NCBI GenBank assembly: GCA_024811115.1 | Contig: JAKOGH010000880.1 | Coordinates: forward strand, 175,873-239,872 | Origin: Terana coerulea | Taxonomy: Eukaryota; Basidiomycota; Agaricomycetes; Polyporales; Phanerochaetaceae | Reading direction: 5' to 3' | Length of the DNA: 64,000 nt | Shown: positions 46,023 to 57,271 of the stretch, piece after piece | Layout: every line of letters starts with the position of its first letter | Numbering within the stretch: the stretch's first letter is position 1 | Program-made: the position numbers and the translations under genes | Notes under the pieces: generated by a model | Databases searched by the model: none | What the model was told of the DNA's origin: nothing | The model's input: only the letters and a program-made list of their open reading frames with translations

Positions 46023-48088
46023 CTAGCCCTCACGCGGCGTCACGGCGTGTACGTCTCGGAACCCTTTGCCACTACCAGAATCTTCGACAGCCATTGGGCC
46101 GGACACGCAGCCCTCCTCATCTGCACGCCTTTCCGACTGGCTGTGGTCGAGCGGCTCGCCCATGTTGCCCAGAAGTGAGGTCGCCGTCGCGTTCGGGAAG
46201 GAAAAGTGCAGTGACGGCTGAGCGGGAAGCGAGCCTGACGGCGTGGACCGGGCGACGATGTCGAGCTGCCGGAGGTTGAACATGAACCGCACGATGAGAA
46301 TCGGCACCTATGCAGATGTGGAGTATTAATCGATGACACGTTGAAACCCTTCTGGCGCACGTACTGGACTTGTAAGCAGCTGGAAGTATACGGAGTTTGC
46401 GTTCTGTGATTGGTCCTTGCTGTCAATTAGGCGTGCAGCAATAAGCATATGAAGAGCGAACAGTAGTGTTGGGTGCGATAATTTGCGTCAGGTTAATTCC
46501 GAGGAGCGCCCTACAGCGGTAACACTATAAGAAAACAGCGAACGATGGGTAAAGAGGCAGCACAAAAGGCGCACAGAAAGTATGCGGTACCTGCAACAGT
46601 CGCAATCAGCTCCTGCTAGCTTAGCCTGGCGTTAGGGCGGTGCTCACCGTCACGTAGAAGACAGACAGTTATAGGTACGGACATTCCGGCTCGCTTCGAT
46701 CGTTGCCAGTGTTGACCAGTTTTGATCCATGTGAGAATAAGAACGAGGAGGTTGGCAATTAAAGAGGCGACGGGACTTAAGTAGGCCACTGAGGGCTAAT
46801 GTCAGTGCATAGAGGATGCGAGCGACATTGCATACCTCTATCAATCGGTTTAGGCTTTCATTCAGCAGCATTCAATGCTTTTCGACTCACAACATGTTCA
46901 CACGTTCAGAGGTGCTGCCTGTCAAAACGCACATGTAATACGGATTGCCGTCATACGAGAAATTAAAGCCAACAACACCAATCTAGATGGTTCATGAGCG
47001 CATTGATACACATATAATCCGAATCTCACGCACCACGTCCATGGCAATGGATGCTATTTCTAGAGTGAAGACAAGCAGGAAGATAGCGTGCCTATATATC
47101 GAGTTGCTCCACAACGCATACACGCGCAGTGTGGTAAATACTGAAAATATTTGAGCACCTGCAAGGCTATATGTTTGTGGCTTACACGCCACCTGGCACG
47201 TTTGGAGTAAATTCAGGACTTGCCGCGGGATTCCAGTGGAAGAGCATCTATAGGTACATTCTATGTCAGCGTTTGAACCAAAATATGCCAGAAACAAACA
47301 CGGACGCCTGCCATTGAAATATGTTAATCAAGGACACACCTTCAGATAGCCATTCGAAACACACCTGCGGGATACTGTACATTAATGACCTGACAGGGTG
47401 TCACACGTCACAGGGGGTCCCGCCTGTCCGCTATCCGGGTTTTTGTCACCGGTCACAGAGGGGTCCGCCGGTCTGTGACAGGTAAGTCCTTACCCCCAAC
47501 ATTTTGGGCCTGTGGCGCAATAAGCCTTTTTCCTACTCGACGCCCTTGAACAATGCATTCGTGGTAGATCCTGCACAATTATAGCCAAATAACGATGAGT
47601 AAACACCAAATTTGGCTCCAGATGGCCCACCCACCACCGGTCTCTGGAAGCATGTCACAAGCCTTCGACCCTGCCGCCGCTCATCCGGATCATTGCAAAA
47701 ATGTCACAGTCACAAGCGGCCCCTGTCAGGTCATTAATGTACAGTATCCACGAAACCCAGTAGCTGGCTTAAGACCATATTCCACCGCATCGAGATGAGT
47801 AGGACTGATGGAAGGGTGATTTTCTTATTCCAGACAAACATCCACTCTTGGTCCAGTGTGATCAAGTATTCGTACAAGATAAACGCTGAGAAAGACGTCA
47901 GTGCTGGGCACGAGAAGAGCGTTGCAATGAGCACAAACCAGTGAATGCAAAGCCCACAAACGAGCCTAACTGGCTGATGGACAGGTAAGGATTAGAATCC
48001 TTACGCCAGACATGTAGAATGCATGCGGTACGCACAACTGCAGCAGCTCTTCAACGTGCACCGATTCTTGTTTTATCGGCAGCGACAT
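46023..48088 (-). pseudogene. DUF6533 membrane protein, copy 2, interrupted by a MITE
   Basis: Exon 1 starts MSLPIKQESVHVEELLQL at 48088. Exon 2 encodes FVLIATLFSCPALTSFSAFI, then YEYLITLDQEWMFVWNKKIT and MRWNMVLSQLLGFVD, and is cut by a 370-bp element at 47375-47744. Taking out the element and one TA restores FVDIPQ followed by a GTGTGT donor, as in copy 1 (FVDVPQ). Later exons match copy 1: TLRVYALWSNSIYRHAIFLL, LIANLLVLILTWIKTGQHWQ, ALLGINLTQIIAPN and VPILIVRFMFNLRQLD, ending at 46023. Apart from the insertion the frame appears mostly preserved, so the loss is recent, unless the element is spliced out. Confidence 0.75.
47375..47744. mobile_element. 370-bp Tc1/mariner-like MITE with TA duplication
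   Basis: Ends CTGTACATTAATGACCTGAC and its reverse complement form inverted repeats of about 24 bp, flanked by TA at 47373-47374 and 47745-47746. It carries no transposase. It lies inside exon 2 of DUF6533 copy 2, and the joined flanks recreate the coding frame seen in copy 1. A TA target duplication is typical of the Tc1/mariner group. Confidence 0.85.
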
Positions 48089-49740
48089 GTCTGGTTACAG
48101 TGCGTGTGGTAAGGAGGCTTCAGCGAGGACGCATATCAATGCTGGGAAAACGACATACCCCGTACTCACAGACGTAACTATGGACTCGTGACATCGGATT
48201 CGAGACTGCGGTGATACTCAAACTGATACCTAGCACCGCTCCTAGTGCTGGATCTGATATCACAGATGCTGGCCGACCATGTCCCCTCCCACAAGGTGTG
48301 ATTGCTACACCAATCTACTAGCGATGGGAACTTGGGTATGCATTGGGCTTGTGAAATCCCAGGAAGACTCAGCCTTGTATGGCTTCTTGACAATATCGCG
48401 CGTCGGTGAGGCAAACTGCTTGTCTGCGGAAATTGTCGGAAGGCACAGTCCAACTGCATAGTGCTCATCTCATCGCAGATTGTCATTCATCTATCAACCC
48501 AAACCCGCTCGGTGTGCAAGGGTAGCGAGGAGGACGCGAAACGCTTGCAGAATGATGAAGTTATGAGAATACGTTTGCATCTTTTGCCTTCAACACTCAA
48601 GACTTGAATGTTGAAGGCGAAATGTGCAAAACTCCCGATACAATCAAGCACGTACTTGTAGCTAATAAATTCTGTTCTTTTCCTACACCGTCGTTGCGTT
48701 ATGTGCTGCGATGGTCCCAGTCACAGCACTTAGCGACACGCCGACAAGTACCAACGGCCCCGCCTTTCATAAGACCAGCCACCTTCCCCTGCACAGTGCT
48801 TCCCATCGCGCCGCCCGCATTACCGCAAAGAAACCCGGTGCGCGGAGACGCCGCTTTGGTGAGGCCTCGGACGAGACTTCGGTTTGGTGACTCGTGCTGC
48901 GTGAAGGTCAGATCACCGCTGTGAAAGCAGTATTTATAGCCATATTAGACGGTCGATAGATTCACATGTGGTGAATGGCGTGATGGAGCGAACCAAAGGG
49001 GATGAGCGTCGCGTCGGAGTCGGTCGGACGACTTGGGATGACACGAACATCCATCCTCACTGGCGGGCGGGCGAGCAGTGAGTATTGAGATTACAACAAG
49101 TTAATCCGTACGACCTTCAGGGCCCAGACTAGTATCCCTAGGCAGGCCCAGACTGGCTCAGGTGTCCAGCTCCTCTCGAGGAGCGGAAGTCGGGGCGGGG
49201 CAGGATTGCAAGTTGCGGATGTGTTACACGATCTGGGACCCGGTAAATCCTTTCCGCATTTGCGACAGAATCTACCCGTTGCATTTTGAGGACGTGTACA
49301 TGAGGTCGGCGCGACCTGACTGTTTTAAATCGTCCAGTTGGTCGACGTAGTGGAATAACGCGAAGCGTGTAGGCGCCGAGATGGATCTAGTGCTTGCTGG
49401 CGGCGAATTTTAGACCACCCCAAGTTCAATGGGGCAAGCAGACTAAAGAAAGCGTTTGCACCGATGAATGACGGACATAGTGTGTATTACAGTATTACGA
49501 GAAGTGTGGATTACAGTGACTAATAATGAGAGTGAAAGGTAATAAGGAGTTGAAGTGAAAAGTGAAAAGTAATCAGGAATTAAAGTGATAAATAGTGGGC
49601 TCCGAGTGTCCAGTGCTTCATCCGTAGGGGTATCGGGTGGCGAGGCGCATGGGCGACACTAGTCTCTGGCGCGGGTCTCGCAACACGAAGGGCGTCCGTC
49701 GGTGGAGTCTGCCGACACCTCACCCACTTTATTAACATAC
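48089..49740. other. Intergenic, no gene recognised
   Basis: Only short frames without coding character. An A/T/G-rich simple stretch lies at 49480-49600 (repeated GTGAAAAGT-like words). Confidence 0.4.
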
Positions 49741-49943
49741 CGTAGTTGATCATCGAGGGGCTGAGCCTGCATCTTGCAGAACTCAGTTTCATGACCGCAG
49801 TGCCGCGCTCGCGCCGGTCACTTGCATAGCCATGCCCGCGATATCAGCCACGCCGGCAGTCAACGAGTGGACAAGATGTCACCGGGAAGGCAGACGTGAG
49901 ATGGCTTGCCGAGTTTGCCCGCAACTTGGACGGTAGAGACGGC

Positions 49944-50999
49944 TTAGAACTTGGCTTCCTTGCGCATCTCGCGGTCGTTGTCCAGAGCGACTTCGAACTC
50001 GTTCATACCCTGCAACGTTGTGAGCATACGACACGAAAAAAGAAAGCTTCTGGTACTCACCGTGCGCGTCCAAACACCAGCCGCACGTCCATCGCGCCAG
50101 AGTTCCCGAAGCACCTCACGGGGGACCCGAACCCAGTCGTCATCCTTGGCAGTGGAGTTGATGTTGTCCGGCTTGTCGACCCACAGATTCAAGAAGTGCC
50201 AGTCGCCCGCCGAGATGAAGAAATCCGTAGTTACAGGTCCCATGTCGGTGATGTCTTCCCATTGTCCACGGGTGGTGCGCCATAACTCGGGCAGCTGTGT
50301 ACGCAGTCAGCCAAGATGAACACGATTGCACGTGTTGAAACGTACCATGAGAAGTTGACAAGCCGCCAAAGCGAAAAAGACAACGGCGAATGGGTTCAAG
50401 CCGCTGAACACGCGACCAAGAACATAAACCCAGGATGCACGGATGGATAGAGCCTTGAAGTTGAAGTTTCCGACAAAGTCATCGTCCGTCGCGGGTGCTT
50501 CAGCCTTGGTGATGGGAGCCGAAGCGTCAGTGACGGTGACCTGTGACTCGAGGGCAGCGTCCACGGCGGCGGCAGTCTCAACGGATGCCAATGCGGTGGG
50601 AGCCGGGGTGTCGACAGAAAGAGCGTCGATGTCGATGATTGACAGTTCGGCGGAAGCATTCGCGGAAGCTACAGCTTCAGGAAACATTGATGGAACAAGG
50701 CAGACGTCCAAGTCGATGTATTCAAGATAGCCAGTGTTGAGGTCCAAGTCTCCAATGACGTCGAAGAGAACGTCGAAGCCAGCAGAGGCGTTGAGGACGG
50801 AGGGAGTAGCGATGTTGTCGTTGTCATAGATAGAGAAAATGGAAGTAAAGGGAGCCCAGAGATCAAGAGCGAGACCAGCGCGAGAAGCGAGGCTGGAAGA
50901 CGAGAAGGAGACAGCGCCCCAAGTGCCATAGAAGTGCGCGACAAATGGTGCGAGCAGCGTTGCGACGAGCGCGACGAGGAGGTCGACGAAGACGAGCAT
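49944..50999 (-). CDS. Lineage-specific 'gene A', intact copy, function unknown
   Basis: Starts MLVFVDLLVALVATLLAPFV at 50999, a hydrophobic signal or anchor segment. It continues in one open frame through WGAVSFSSSSLASRAGLALD, an Ala/Asp-rich middle (SVETAAAVDAALESQVTVTD) and a second hydrophobic segment (SGLNPFAVVFFALAACQLLM). After a short intron (about 50284-50346) comes DMGPVTTDFFISAGDWHFLN and a final exon with MNEFEVALDNDREMRKEAKF, stop at 49944-49946. About 310 residues. No known domain recognised. The two hydrophobic stretches suggest a membrane protein with an exposed acidic middle. A broken copy is at 18561-19624. Confidence 0.75.
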
Positions 51000-51399
51000 G
51001 GTGGTTGAGGTGAGGGAGAGGTTGGGTCGCCGTCGCCGTTCTTATACGTTCGAGCGAGGCTGACCGTGCTTCGAATGCCTTCCGGCTCTGAATCGGGAAG
51101 TGATCAACCCAATTCGGCCGACCTTCCGCTTCCGTCCACAACGCGGCGCTTATGCTCGAGCAGGCCTTGCCAAGGTTGGGCCTTGGCACAGGATGACAGG
51201 GTGAGATCGAGGATGGGTAATAGGGATTAAACGGACAGCGGCGTCAGTGAACGTCGGCAGAGATTTGCTGTCTACGCGGTGGCTTGGGTAACTTATTGAT
51301 ATCTTCCAAGCTTCGCAAGCCGCACATAAGCGGAAGAAGCCTTGAGGTGTAGGCTATATCATAGTCCGGTGTACTACTCAGCCTTGTAGAATGTAACAA

Positions 51400-51800
51400 T
51401 GTTAGATTTCGCATTGCAAACCTGTAGGATCTGCGCGTGCATCTGAAAAAACCCCCTTACTATTTCTGCCTAATGCATGCTGATAAGCACTAATTCATTG
51501 CACATAAGCTTCAAAGTAACACAACTAGATAAATAGATACATTAGGCCAATAAGGCAGTTTAGTGAGGTCCTTTGCTAATTGTCTTAATTATTCTATATA
51601 TTAGGGCAATTAGTCCTATTTCTCAGCTATTTGTTTCCTTACTGTCCTATTTTGTTCCTTACATGCAGCTATAATACCACTACTGCTTGACTAGTCATCT
51701 GAGAAATCCCCCTTCTTAATTTAACCTGATGTTCTGTATTGCATATTTAGTTATCTACATACAAGACTAAGCTACCTAACACAGCAAACTACTTGTACTG
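51400..51800. other. AT-rich block
   Basis: Strongly AT-rich compared with the gene regions, without coding pattern. It is the left wall of a composition change around the GC-rich repeat at 51.9-52.56 kb. Confidence 0.5.
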
Positions 51801-51899
51801 TGCAGGTAAGCCCATGCACCATGCACCATACTCACCTGCACTGCGCCATGCCCACCTGTGTGTTGTATCTGTCAGTAACATACTTACGTACACCACTAC

Positions 51900-52560
51900 C
51901 CTGGCCCTCGTGTCGTGCACCAGCCCCTTCTGACGGGGGCGCACTTGTCAGCGTCGGTCTGCACGCGTCGTGCTTCGCCACGTCCTGCGCGCCAGCGCCG
52001 GCGCGGTGCGCGTGCTGCGCTCGTTGGCGTTGTGCTGGGGTAGCTTGCTACCCTGGTCCCTCGCGTCGTGCGTCGGCCCTTTGTAACGGCGGCACGCTCG
52101 CCTGCGTCGGCCTGCGCGCGTCGTGCTTCGCCACGTCCTGCGCGCCGGCGTTGGCGTGGTGCGCATCCGTCGGCACCGTACGTGCGTGCGCCGCTGTCCC
52201 GCCCTGCGTATCTTGCGCGTCGTGCTGTACGCGCCGGTTTCTTGTGCGTCGGCGTCGCGCTCACCTGCGTCGGTCTGCGCGCGTCGTGCTTCGCCACGTC
52301 CCGCGCGCCGGTGTTGGTGTTATGCGCGTGCTGCGTTCTCGGCGTCGCGCCTGTGTAGCTTGTTGCGCTGGTCCCTCGCGTCGTACGTCGGCCCTTTGTA
52401 ACGGTGGCGCGCTCGTCTACGTTGGCCTGCGTGCTGTGCTTCACCACGTCCCGCGCGCCGGCGTTGGCGTTGTGCGCCGCCGTTCGTGTCGTACGCGTCA
52501 TGTCGTGCACGCCGGCTTCTTGTGCGTCGGCGTCGCGGCGGCCGGCGTTGAGCTTGTTGC
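51900..52560. repeat. GC-rich minisatellite, about four units of about 155 bp
   Basis: The core TCGTGCTTCGCCACGTC recurs at about 51968, 52121 and 52283, with a diverged form near 52434. Other shared words are GCCCTTTGTAACGG(C/T)GGC and GCGCCGGCGTTGG. Long open frames on both strands here are a by-product of the GC-rich repeat, so none is called. Confidence 0.75.
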
Positions 52561-52975
52561 GTCGTGCTTGACTACGCGGGCGTTCGCGCGCGGTGTTCGT
52601 TGCTGGTGGGGGATGCGTGGTGCCTATTCATGAAAGCACCGTCCATAAGCCGTGCATGCACGGCCATGGACGGCTCTGGGTAGCAGCGGTGGATGCGGCG
52701 AGAGGGCCACGTACCTCGTTTGCAGGGGGAGCCCCTCCCCTTCAACAGCCTTGCTCGATAACTCACGCGTCCCCCCACTCTTGTGTGGTGTCGCTTGGGT
52801 CCTGGTGTCGCGGTAGGTGGTCGCGACGCAGCTAACGCGTCGGTTAGGAATGAGGGACCGAGGGAATGAAAGATGACGCCAACCAAACGCGAAGGCTTCA
52901 AAGACGTTAAGGCGCTTCAATATACCCGGTAAGTTATGACCATTCTGTACGATACCACACGCAAGCCGCTATGGC

Positions 52976-53067
52976 GTAGTTGTTAATCTACTGGGCCCAT
53001 TTACCCAGGTGATCCTGGGTTCAAGTCCTTCTGGGTGCATTGTGGTTATTTCTAGTCATCTTTTTTT
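52976..53067 (+). other. tRNA-like sequence, possible SINE head
   Basis: Contains a pol III A-box-like TGGCGTAGTTGTTA and a B box GGTTCAAGTCC. A D-stem (GTAG/CTAC) and an anticodon-type stem (CTGGG/CCCAG) can be drawn, but the loop has 8 bases, the T stem is weak and no acceptor stem pairs. A run of seven Ts follows at about 53060, a usual pol III stop. More likely a tRNA-derived SINE head or decayed tRNA than a working tRNA gene. Confidence 0.5.
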
Positions 53068-54081
53068 GAGCCTCGGCCCATTAACAAAAGCATACAGTGT
53101 GAATTACTTTGGTCGTCTGTGAAGCAGTCACTCTTTTAGAGCTATTGTGATATTTAAAATTGATTGTAACTTGTTGTTCAACTGTGGCAAATGGCAATTA
53201 TATAAGAATATAGACATTCTAGGCAAAAGCAGCTCTTTTTAGCAATTGTACAGAGCTTATATATTAGGTTATAAAGGTAATATTAAAGAGCTTCAGACTT
53301 GTCATTAACAATATCCTTAAAGCTTTGTGCACTTTGAAAACCAGTTTAATAAGGAATCCATTATGCATTTATGTGCCAACTAGGCTGAAATAGAGAATAG
53401 TAGCTACATTAACTCTAAAAGTGTAATAGTATAAGCATATAGATTAGCTGATTGGCAGAAAAGGAGGACATAGAACTAAATTAGCTTTAAGCAATACAAT
53501 AATAAGAGTCCAAGTAATAAATAAAAGCAATAGCAAAATAAGTGTCATAAGCTCTAGATAATGTCATAAATATGATACAAATAACAAGCAAATAATTAAA
53601 AGGCTAATGATAAGCTACTGATAAAATATGCAATAGTGAGAAATTAGATAAAAAGAAATATAGTAAATGAGCTAATGAAAGAATGCAATAAGGCATTGTT
53701 AAGGGATAAAAAGTCAATTAGGCAGCAAAAAGCCATTAATAATCAGCAGATTAGAATGTTAAAAGGCAATGGGCTGTTTAGCAAGCTAATAGATGTAGAT
53801 TAGCTAAATAAACTATATTTTAAGAATACATTTTCACAAAAAGCGAAAAAGAGCATAATAAACAACTTAGTGTTAAATAAGAAGCATAAAGCATAGATTA
53901 GAAAGAGGGTTTTTCCAGATGTGGTTTGTGGTACACCTGTCAGATTTCATGAGATCTATGCTGGATGGCATGAACGATACAGTCCGTAATGCATTTGGCC
54001 ATTATCCTTTGGCCAACAATTAAGGGGGATATCGCTCGTCGCAAATGACCGAACCTGCCAATTAGTTAGAATAGCAATCCA
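53068..54081. other. AT-rich, gene-free block
   Basis: About 0.9 kb of strongly AT-rich sequence, with many words such as AATAAG, AGCTAAT and ATTAGC, no coding pattern and no clear terminal repeats. It could be an old transposon body changed by C-to-T mutation. Confidence 0.5.
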
Positions 54082-55176
54082 CATCACGAAAGAGGTTCTA
54101 GTTTATATTGTGTTAGATAGGGCACATAGCAATGATAGCACCATTGACTTCCTCGACATATATTGTACTACATACCCAGGTTTTGGCTATGGGCTGTAAC
54201 AGGGGCTATCGTGCCTTTGCTATGACTCACTATGAACAGCAGCTACAAGGCGCGTGAATCAAAATGCCGGATTGGGGGAGAGCGACTTATTAATTACATA
54301 ATTCTAGGATGTTTATTTACACATGAATTATATTGCAAATAGCAGCGAACTGCAGTACAGAACAGGGATGAGTATCTACTGTGGTCCGTTACGCTACCAG
54401 TACCAGTACTCGAGGCCAAGGTCTCGGGCTTCGTGCATCAGAGGTCAGTTACAAATTCTTGTGAAGAAGATAATATTTACATACACACACAGCTGCACAT
54501 ACGAAACCCTGAAGTCCCGAGCCTGTAGAGAAGAGTGAGTGCTGAGGGCGGTCCTTGTTTGCAGCAACACAAGGACTCACCAGCAGTCCAGAAAGCCACC
54601 ACTGCTGGAGTATTGGCAGCATTGTAAGCCACTGGACATTGCTGTCCATGCATAGCTACTTCAGTGTAGTCAGTGACTCGTGAGTGTTGCTGATAGTAGT
54701 AGCAATACATGTAAAATTTGGGACTTACTGTGGTGTATGCAGATGAGATGCGGACTTCAGAGGCGATGGCAGACAGCACGTCTTTTGTACGTCAGCGCGT
54801 GAAGACCCGTGAATCGGCCTCTTAGGCGCTCGGGTCACGCCGTTAGTGAAGGGGGCGATAGAAAAGGACCGAGGTACGTACAATTTTAGGTGCAGGCGCA
54901 GAGCCTCAGCTCCGTGCATGCTCAGGGATAGAATGCCAGAGCGAATGGCTTCTCACATAGGCTCACATAAACTCTAATAGAACTTAGTCAGCCAACTAGA
55001 AGCTCCTCGAGAAGAAGGCATCTACTCGCGGTTCTCAGAGACCGTAGTAGAGCTAGGATCATGTACCGTAGAGCATCATAGGCTCTACTAGCCTATCATA
55101 TCTTTTCTTTCAATGGATAACTCCGGGTGCGTACCATAGACAACATCAACTATGTAATTGAAACCCTTTCCTGATG
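54082..55176 (+). mobile_element. 1.1-kb non-autonomous TIR element, copy 2
   Basis: Same ends as the element at 17144-18240. The 2-bp flank CA is repeated (54080-54081 and 55177-55178). It differs from copy 1 by scattered substitutions and small indels. Confidence 0.85.
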
Positions 55177-55428
55177 CAAACAAAGTTTGTCGTGTTTCCA
55201 GACGTCTGTCACATCCCTGAATCCATTCGTGTTATAAGATGTGTCACGCCGATCCTTATCATTAGATGCTTATCGTATCTATGGTTTCATTACCGGTGAT
55301 AGTGTGAACATGTCCAATGGTGTTTGCAAAGTGTTGACAGTCCCCACGGATAGTGGCTACGCTACAGTGCGGTGCAATGTGCATGGCTATCAGGTCGGTC
55401 ACATAACAGAAGGGTGCGTCCGGTGATA
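55177..55428. other. Spacer between two TIR elements
   Basis: 252 bp of non-element DNA. A 61-codon plus frame (MSRRSLSLDAYRIYGFITGD) and a minus frame (IAMHIAPHCSVATIRGDCQH) both run here; neither is recognised. It may be a fragment of an older sequence split by the insertions. Confidence 0.35.
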
Positions 55429-56528
55429 CATCACGAAAGAGGTTTTAGTTTATATTGTGTTAGATAGGGCATATAGCAATGATAGCCCCATTGACTTCCC
55501 TCGACATATATTGTACTACATACCCAGGTTTTGGCTATGGGCTGTAACAGGGGGCTATCGTGCCTTTGCTATGATTCACTATGAACAGCAGCTACACGGC
55601 GCGTGAATCAAAATGCCGGATTGGGGGAGAGCGACTTATTGATTACATAATTCTAGGATGTTTATTTACACATGAATTATATTGCAAATAGCGGCGAACC
55701 GCAGTACAGAACAGGGATGAGTATCTACTGTGGTCTGAGTCCGTTACGCTATCAGTACCAGTACTCGAGGCCAAGGTCTCGGGCTTCGTGAATCAGAGGT
55801 CAGTTACAAATTCTTGTGAAGAAGATAATATTTACATACACACACAGCTGCACATACGAAACCCTGAAGTCCCGAGCCTGTAGAGAAGAGTGAGTGCTGG
55901 GGGGCGGTCCTTGTTCGCAGCAACACAAGGACTCACCAGCAGTCCAGAAAGCCACCACTGCTGGAGTATTGGCAGCATTGTGGGCCACTGGACATTGCTG
56001 TCCATGCATAGCTGCTCCAGTGTAGTTAGTGACTCGTGAGTGTTGCTGATAGTAATAGCAATACATGTAAAATCTGGGACTTACTGTGGTGTATGCAGGT
56101 GAGATGCGGACTTCAGAGGCGATGGCAGACAGCACATCTTTTGTACGTCGCGCATGAAAACCCGGAATCGGTCTCGGGCGCTCAGGTCACGCCGTTAGTG
56201 AAGGGGGCGATAGAAAAGGACCGAGGTACGTACAATTTTAGGTGCAGGCGCAGAGCCTCAGCTCTGTGCATGCTCGGGTATAAAATGCCAGAGCGAATGG
56301 CTTCTCGCATAGGCTCACATAAACTCTAATAGAACTTAGTCAGCCAACTGGAAGCTCCTCGAGAAGAAGGCATCTACTCGCGGTTCTCAGAGACCGTAGT
56401 AGAGCGGATCATGTACTGTAGAGCATCATAGGCTCTACTAGCCTATCATATCTTTTTCTTTCAATGGATAACTCCGAGTACGTACCATAGACAACATCAA
56501 CTATGTAATTGAAACCCCTTTCCTGATG
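55429..56528 (+). mobile_element. 1.1-kb non-autonomous TIR element, copy 3
   Basis: Same ends and orientation as copies 1 and 2. The 2-bp flank TA is repeated (55427-55428 and 56529-56530). Confidence 0.85.
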
Positions 56529-57271
56529 TATATCCTTCAGTAATCCACGGGATTGCTCTTTGGATTGTCTGGAATCATCAATGGGATCGACATGCCTGCG
56601 TTCATGAAGCCTGCCACATAGTGCCTTCTTATAATGGCCATAATTGCTTATAATGGCCGTCATTTTGGGCGCTTCTGGTAAAGGTGCGTCGATCTTGGCA
56701 CGCTTCCATTGAGCTGCAATCTGCAAAAGAAATATTGGGTCTTCGAAGCTTTATCAGCGAGGTAAAACTAGTGTCAATGGTACTTCTCACCCAGCTGCAT
56801 AGCTAATTTCTCAGATTATCCTCTACTGTCGAAGGCATTATTGTTGGGAACGTCTACAAACACTCTAGACCTTGCGGCCTGTATATGTGATTTTCTCATT
56901 CATATTGCCTCACAGGAGGCGTTCACATGTGGCCGAATTTACACATACTACAAATATATTGATGAAAGTTGCAATTTCTCTGGGTTACATGGCCTTACAG
57001 AATATCTAAATATTGTTGCGCTTGTCAATGTTGAACAAGTTACTACAGTTGTCCTGCACGCAAATTTATAGTGCTCAGTAAAGCTGACCTAGCTTCACAA
57101 ACATCCGACAAAAGTAACATAATATATCTTACATTTACAAAAGAATATGCAGCTTATCTAGCCATACAAGAGCTTCCCCAAAGACCTGATGTACCACGAA
57201 AGACTCGACCCTGTTCAGGACTTTGTGGCGTGTGAACTTCACCACGATTCCTGAGACACTGGTTCGACCTA
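56529..57271. other. Gene-poor, AT-leaning region
   Basis: A minus frame ending the 56.6-56.73 kb stretch (MQIAAQWKRAKIDAPLPEAP) and a plus frame (56841-57071) have plausible composition but no recognised motif. Confidence 0.35.

Noticed and set aside
51896..52633. Long ORFs of about 200-280 codons on both strands
   Set aside because: They follow the GC-rich tandem repeat in several frames at once, with Cys/Arg-rich low-complexity text and no domain.
52976..53050. A functional tRNA gene
   Set aside because: A and B box motifs are present but there is no acceptor-stem pairing, the anticodon loop has eight bases and the T stem is weak.
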